Assembly: GCA_028565635.1 (NCBI GenBank)
Contig: JAOXYB010022736.1
Span: 1-33,111 of the forward strand
Reading direction: 5' to 3'
Length of the DNA stretch: 33,111 bases
Source: Phoronis ovalis
Taxonomy: Eukaryota > Phoronida > Phoronidae
The notes under the pieces were generated by a model, which saw only the letters and a program-made list of their open reading frames with translations, did not search any database and was not told the origin of the DNA. A program made the translations under genes and the position numbers. Of this stretch, positions 31,578 to 33,111 are shown piece by piece. The number at the start of each line of letters is the position of its first letter. The stretch's first letter is position 1.

Positions 31578-33111
31578 GTAAGTTGCCATTTGATATTATA
31601 TGCATACACTTTAGAGAATAAGACAAAAAGTATCGATTCATTTAAACTATTGTAAGAAGTCACTATTACGAGTATGTGGACTTTCTAAAGACATTATAGT
31701 ATCAAACATCATATTCTAGAATATTCAGATGCCAGAAAAGCCTACTGGATTTTAAATCATTTGCAATTTTCAAACATGAAATTGTAATTGGGTATTTCAA
31801 CACTACATAACTTTGGGGCATGTGTATACTTTTAAGTATCTAGGTTGTACATACATTTTTAATAATACAAGGAAGCGACAGGCCTGAAACACACACTAAA
31901 ACATGTGTTCAACTGTTGTGGTTAATTAGCAGTATACACAAAGCAAAAAATCGTAAAGACAATAAAGATACAGAGAATTCTTTGTGTTACATAAAGTATC
32001 CGGCGTCATGCAGGTAAACAGAGAAATTTTCTCTCAAAACAGTGAAGCGCAAACACCACGGTTATATAAATATAACAAGTTATTTCACATTCCCAGACTT
32101 AATTAACATTATGTGTGAAAAAAATCGTTTTGAGCAAAAGACATCAATTTATTAAAATAACGTTTATTATACACACGCATTTTAATACATATTTAAGTTC
32201 GTTATAATGAAAATACGAGCAAAATATAGTTAATTACTACGATACGTATTTGCTGAAATAAGTACATTTTTACTACCAGATGTACTGTTTTTAGATTTAA
32301 GCATATCAAACCCTAGATCTGTTTCACCAATGACTGCTAACAACCAGTTGGGCGATTGTTTGTAAAAAAAACAAAGAAAAAAGATTTACAACATGGGTGT
32401 AGTGGACATTAGCCTCACAGTGCTAACTATGATGATAAATAAAGTCAATGAGCACATGTTCAGTTTAGTGTAACAATTATCTCGAAAAACCTTAATTACC
32501 GATAATTACGTATGTAAACACATGCTTGTGCGTTGTTAACTTTGCATGCCTCAACTTAGTACATGAAAATACTTACTGAGAATTAAAAAGTGCAAGAATA
32601 TTCTCACCTAATTGATTTTATATAGTTGCAGTATTCTGAACGAATGAGTTTGTTTATAATTAGTAATCTCATCTATTGGCTTTTACGCTTTAAATTAAAA
32701 ATTTGGCATATCATGCTCAATCAGATCTAAAATCTGGTAGAAATACCTTCCAGTTCGCAGAATTTTACACAGCACTAGCATGAAGCGCGAGACCTCTTTC
32801 TGTAAAAAGCATTTTCTTAGCTGTAGATTTTTTTTTTCACACTCCCTTTGGGCAAAATCCTGGATCCGTCACCGTTTACTGTTTACTTTTACAATCAATG
32901 ATATAAACAAGTCTGTTTATAAAAATGCCAAGGTGTACTACTTCCGACTGTCAGTTTCGAGTTGTAGAGCACAAAAAATGTCCGGCCACTATCTTGTTAG
33001 CATCAACAGATTCCTTTTTCTAAGGTTAATAGTAATTAAAGGAACCAGGAAAAAACTTCGTCTTGCAGGCATAGCTTTAGTTGATGACGAACTGAAAGTC
33101 GGAAGTTTATA
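31578..33111 (+). other. Probable intron 1 of the secreted-protein gene
   Basis: This AT-rich stretch has no convincing second exon. Near the right edge, ACTTCCGACTGTCAGTTTCG (32940-32959) is inverted at 33088-33106, bounding about 165 bases that may be a repeat or the edge of an element cut by the window. The stretch around 32835-32875, with a T-run and CCTGGATCCGTCACC, looks like a transposon end. Confidence 0.4.

Noticed and set aside
32636-32735. Possible second exon of the secreted-protein gene after TATAGTTGCAG
   Set aside because: It would add only 32 Leu/Ile/Lys-rich residues before a stop, unlike a mature secreted chain, and would place a long hydrophobic stretch after the signal peptide. 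The acceptor may be fortuitous.

Overview
This window is AT-rich metazoan nuclear DNA. It has spliced genes with GT-AG introns, long non-coding stretches, simple and complex interspersed repeats, a 17-bp minisatellite and a 100-base assembly gap. Base composition, repeat style and the divergence of the one recognisable gene suggest a lophotrochozoan, most likely a bivalve mollusc. That is inference; no sequence here fixes the species.

Layout. (1) 1-5065: minus strand, the 5' part of a large disordered, Ser/Thr/Pro/Tyr-rich protein. Two long coding exons (4277-2510 and 2173-470) join cleanly in frame to give at least 1157 residues and continue off the left edge. A YY1-like ATGGCGGCC element at 5055-5064 may mark its promoter. 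(2) About 5066-10190: repeat-rich spacer, with a dispersed repeat, a hairpin locus and a cluster of inverted-repeat elements (8116-9490). (3) 10198-13027: plus strand, a complete five-exon cornichon gene of 145 residues, the only gene identified with near certainty. Intron 1 carries the end of a LINE ORF2. (4) 13028-15450: spacer with a short foldback element directly abutting a 17-bp minisatellite that contains the gap. (5) 15654-16397: minus strand, an intronless 247-residue orphan gene with a TATA box framed by a perfect 8-bp inverted repeat. (6) 18585-19008: composite palindromic element flanked by TA. (7) 20920-21603 and 28456-28902: plus strand, two orphan genes (227 and 148 residues), basic and disordered, each coded in a single exon. 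(8) 31347-31577: plus strand, a TATA/initiator promoter and the first coding exon of a secreted protein; the rest is downstream or outside.

Cornichon is a housekeeping ER-export cargo adaptor. The large left-hand gene looks nuclear or regulatory by composition only. The three orphan ORFs and the secreted-protein exon look lineage-restricted, and there is no evidence that they form a pathway. Five CTCF-like sequences occur between the genes or in an intron and could be boundary elements. No microbial operon, CRISPR, tRNA or rRNA gene was seen, and I found no convincing novel multi-gene system.
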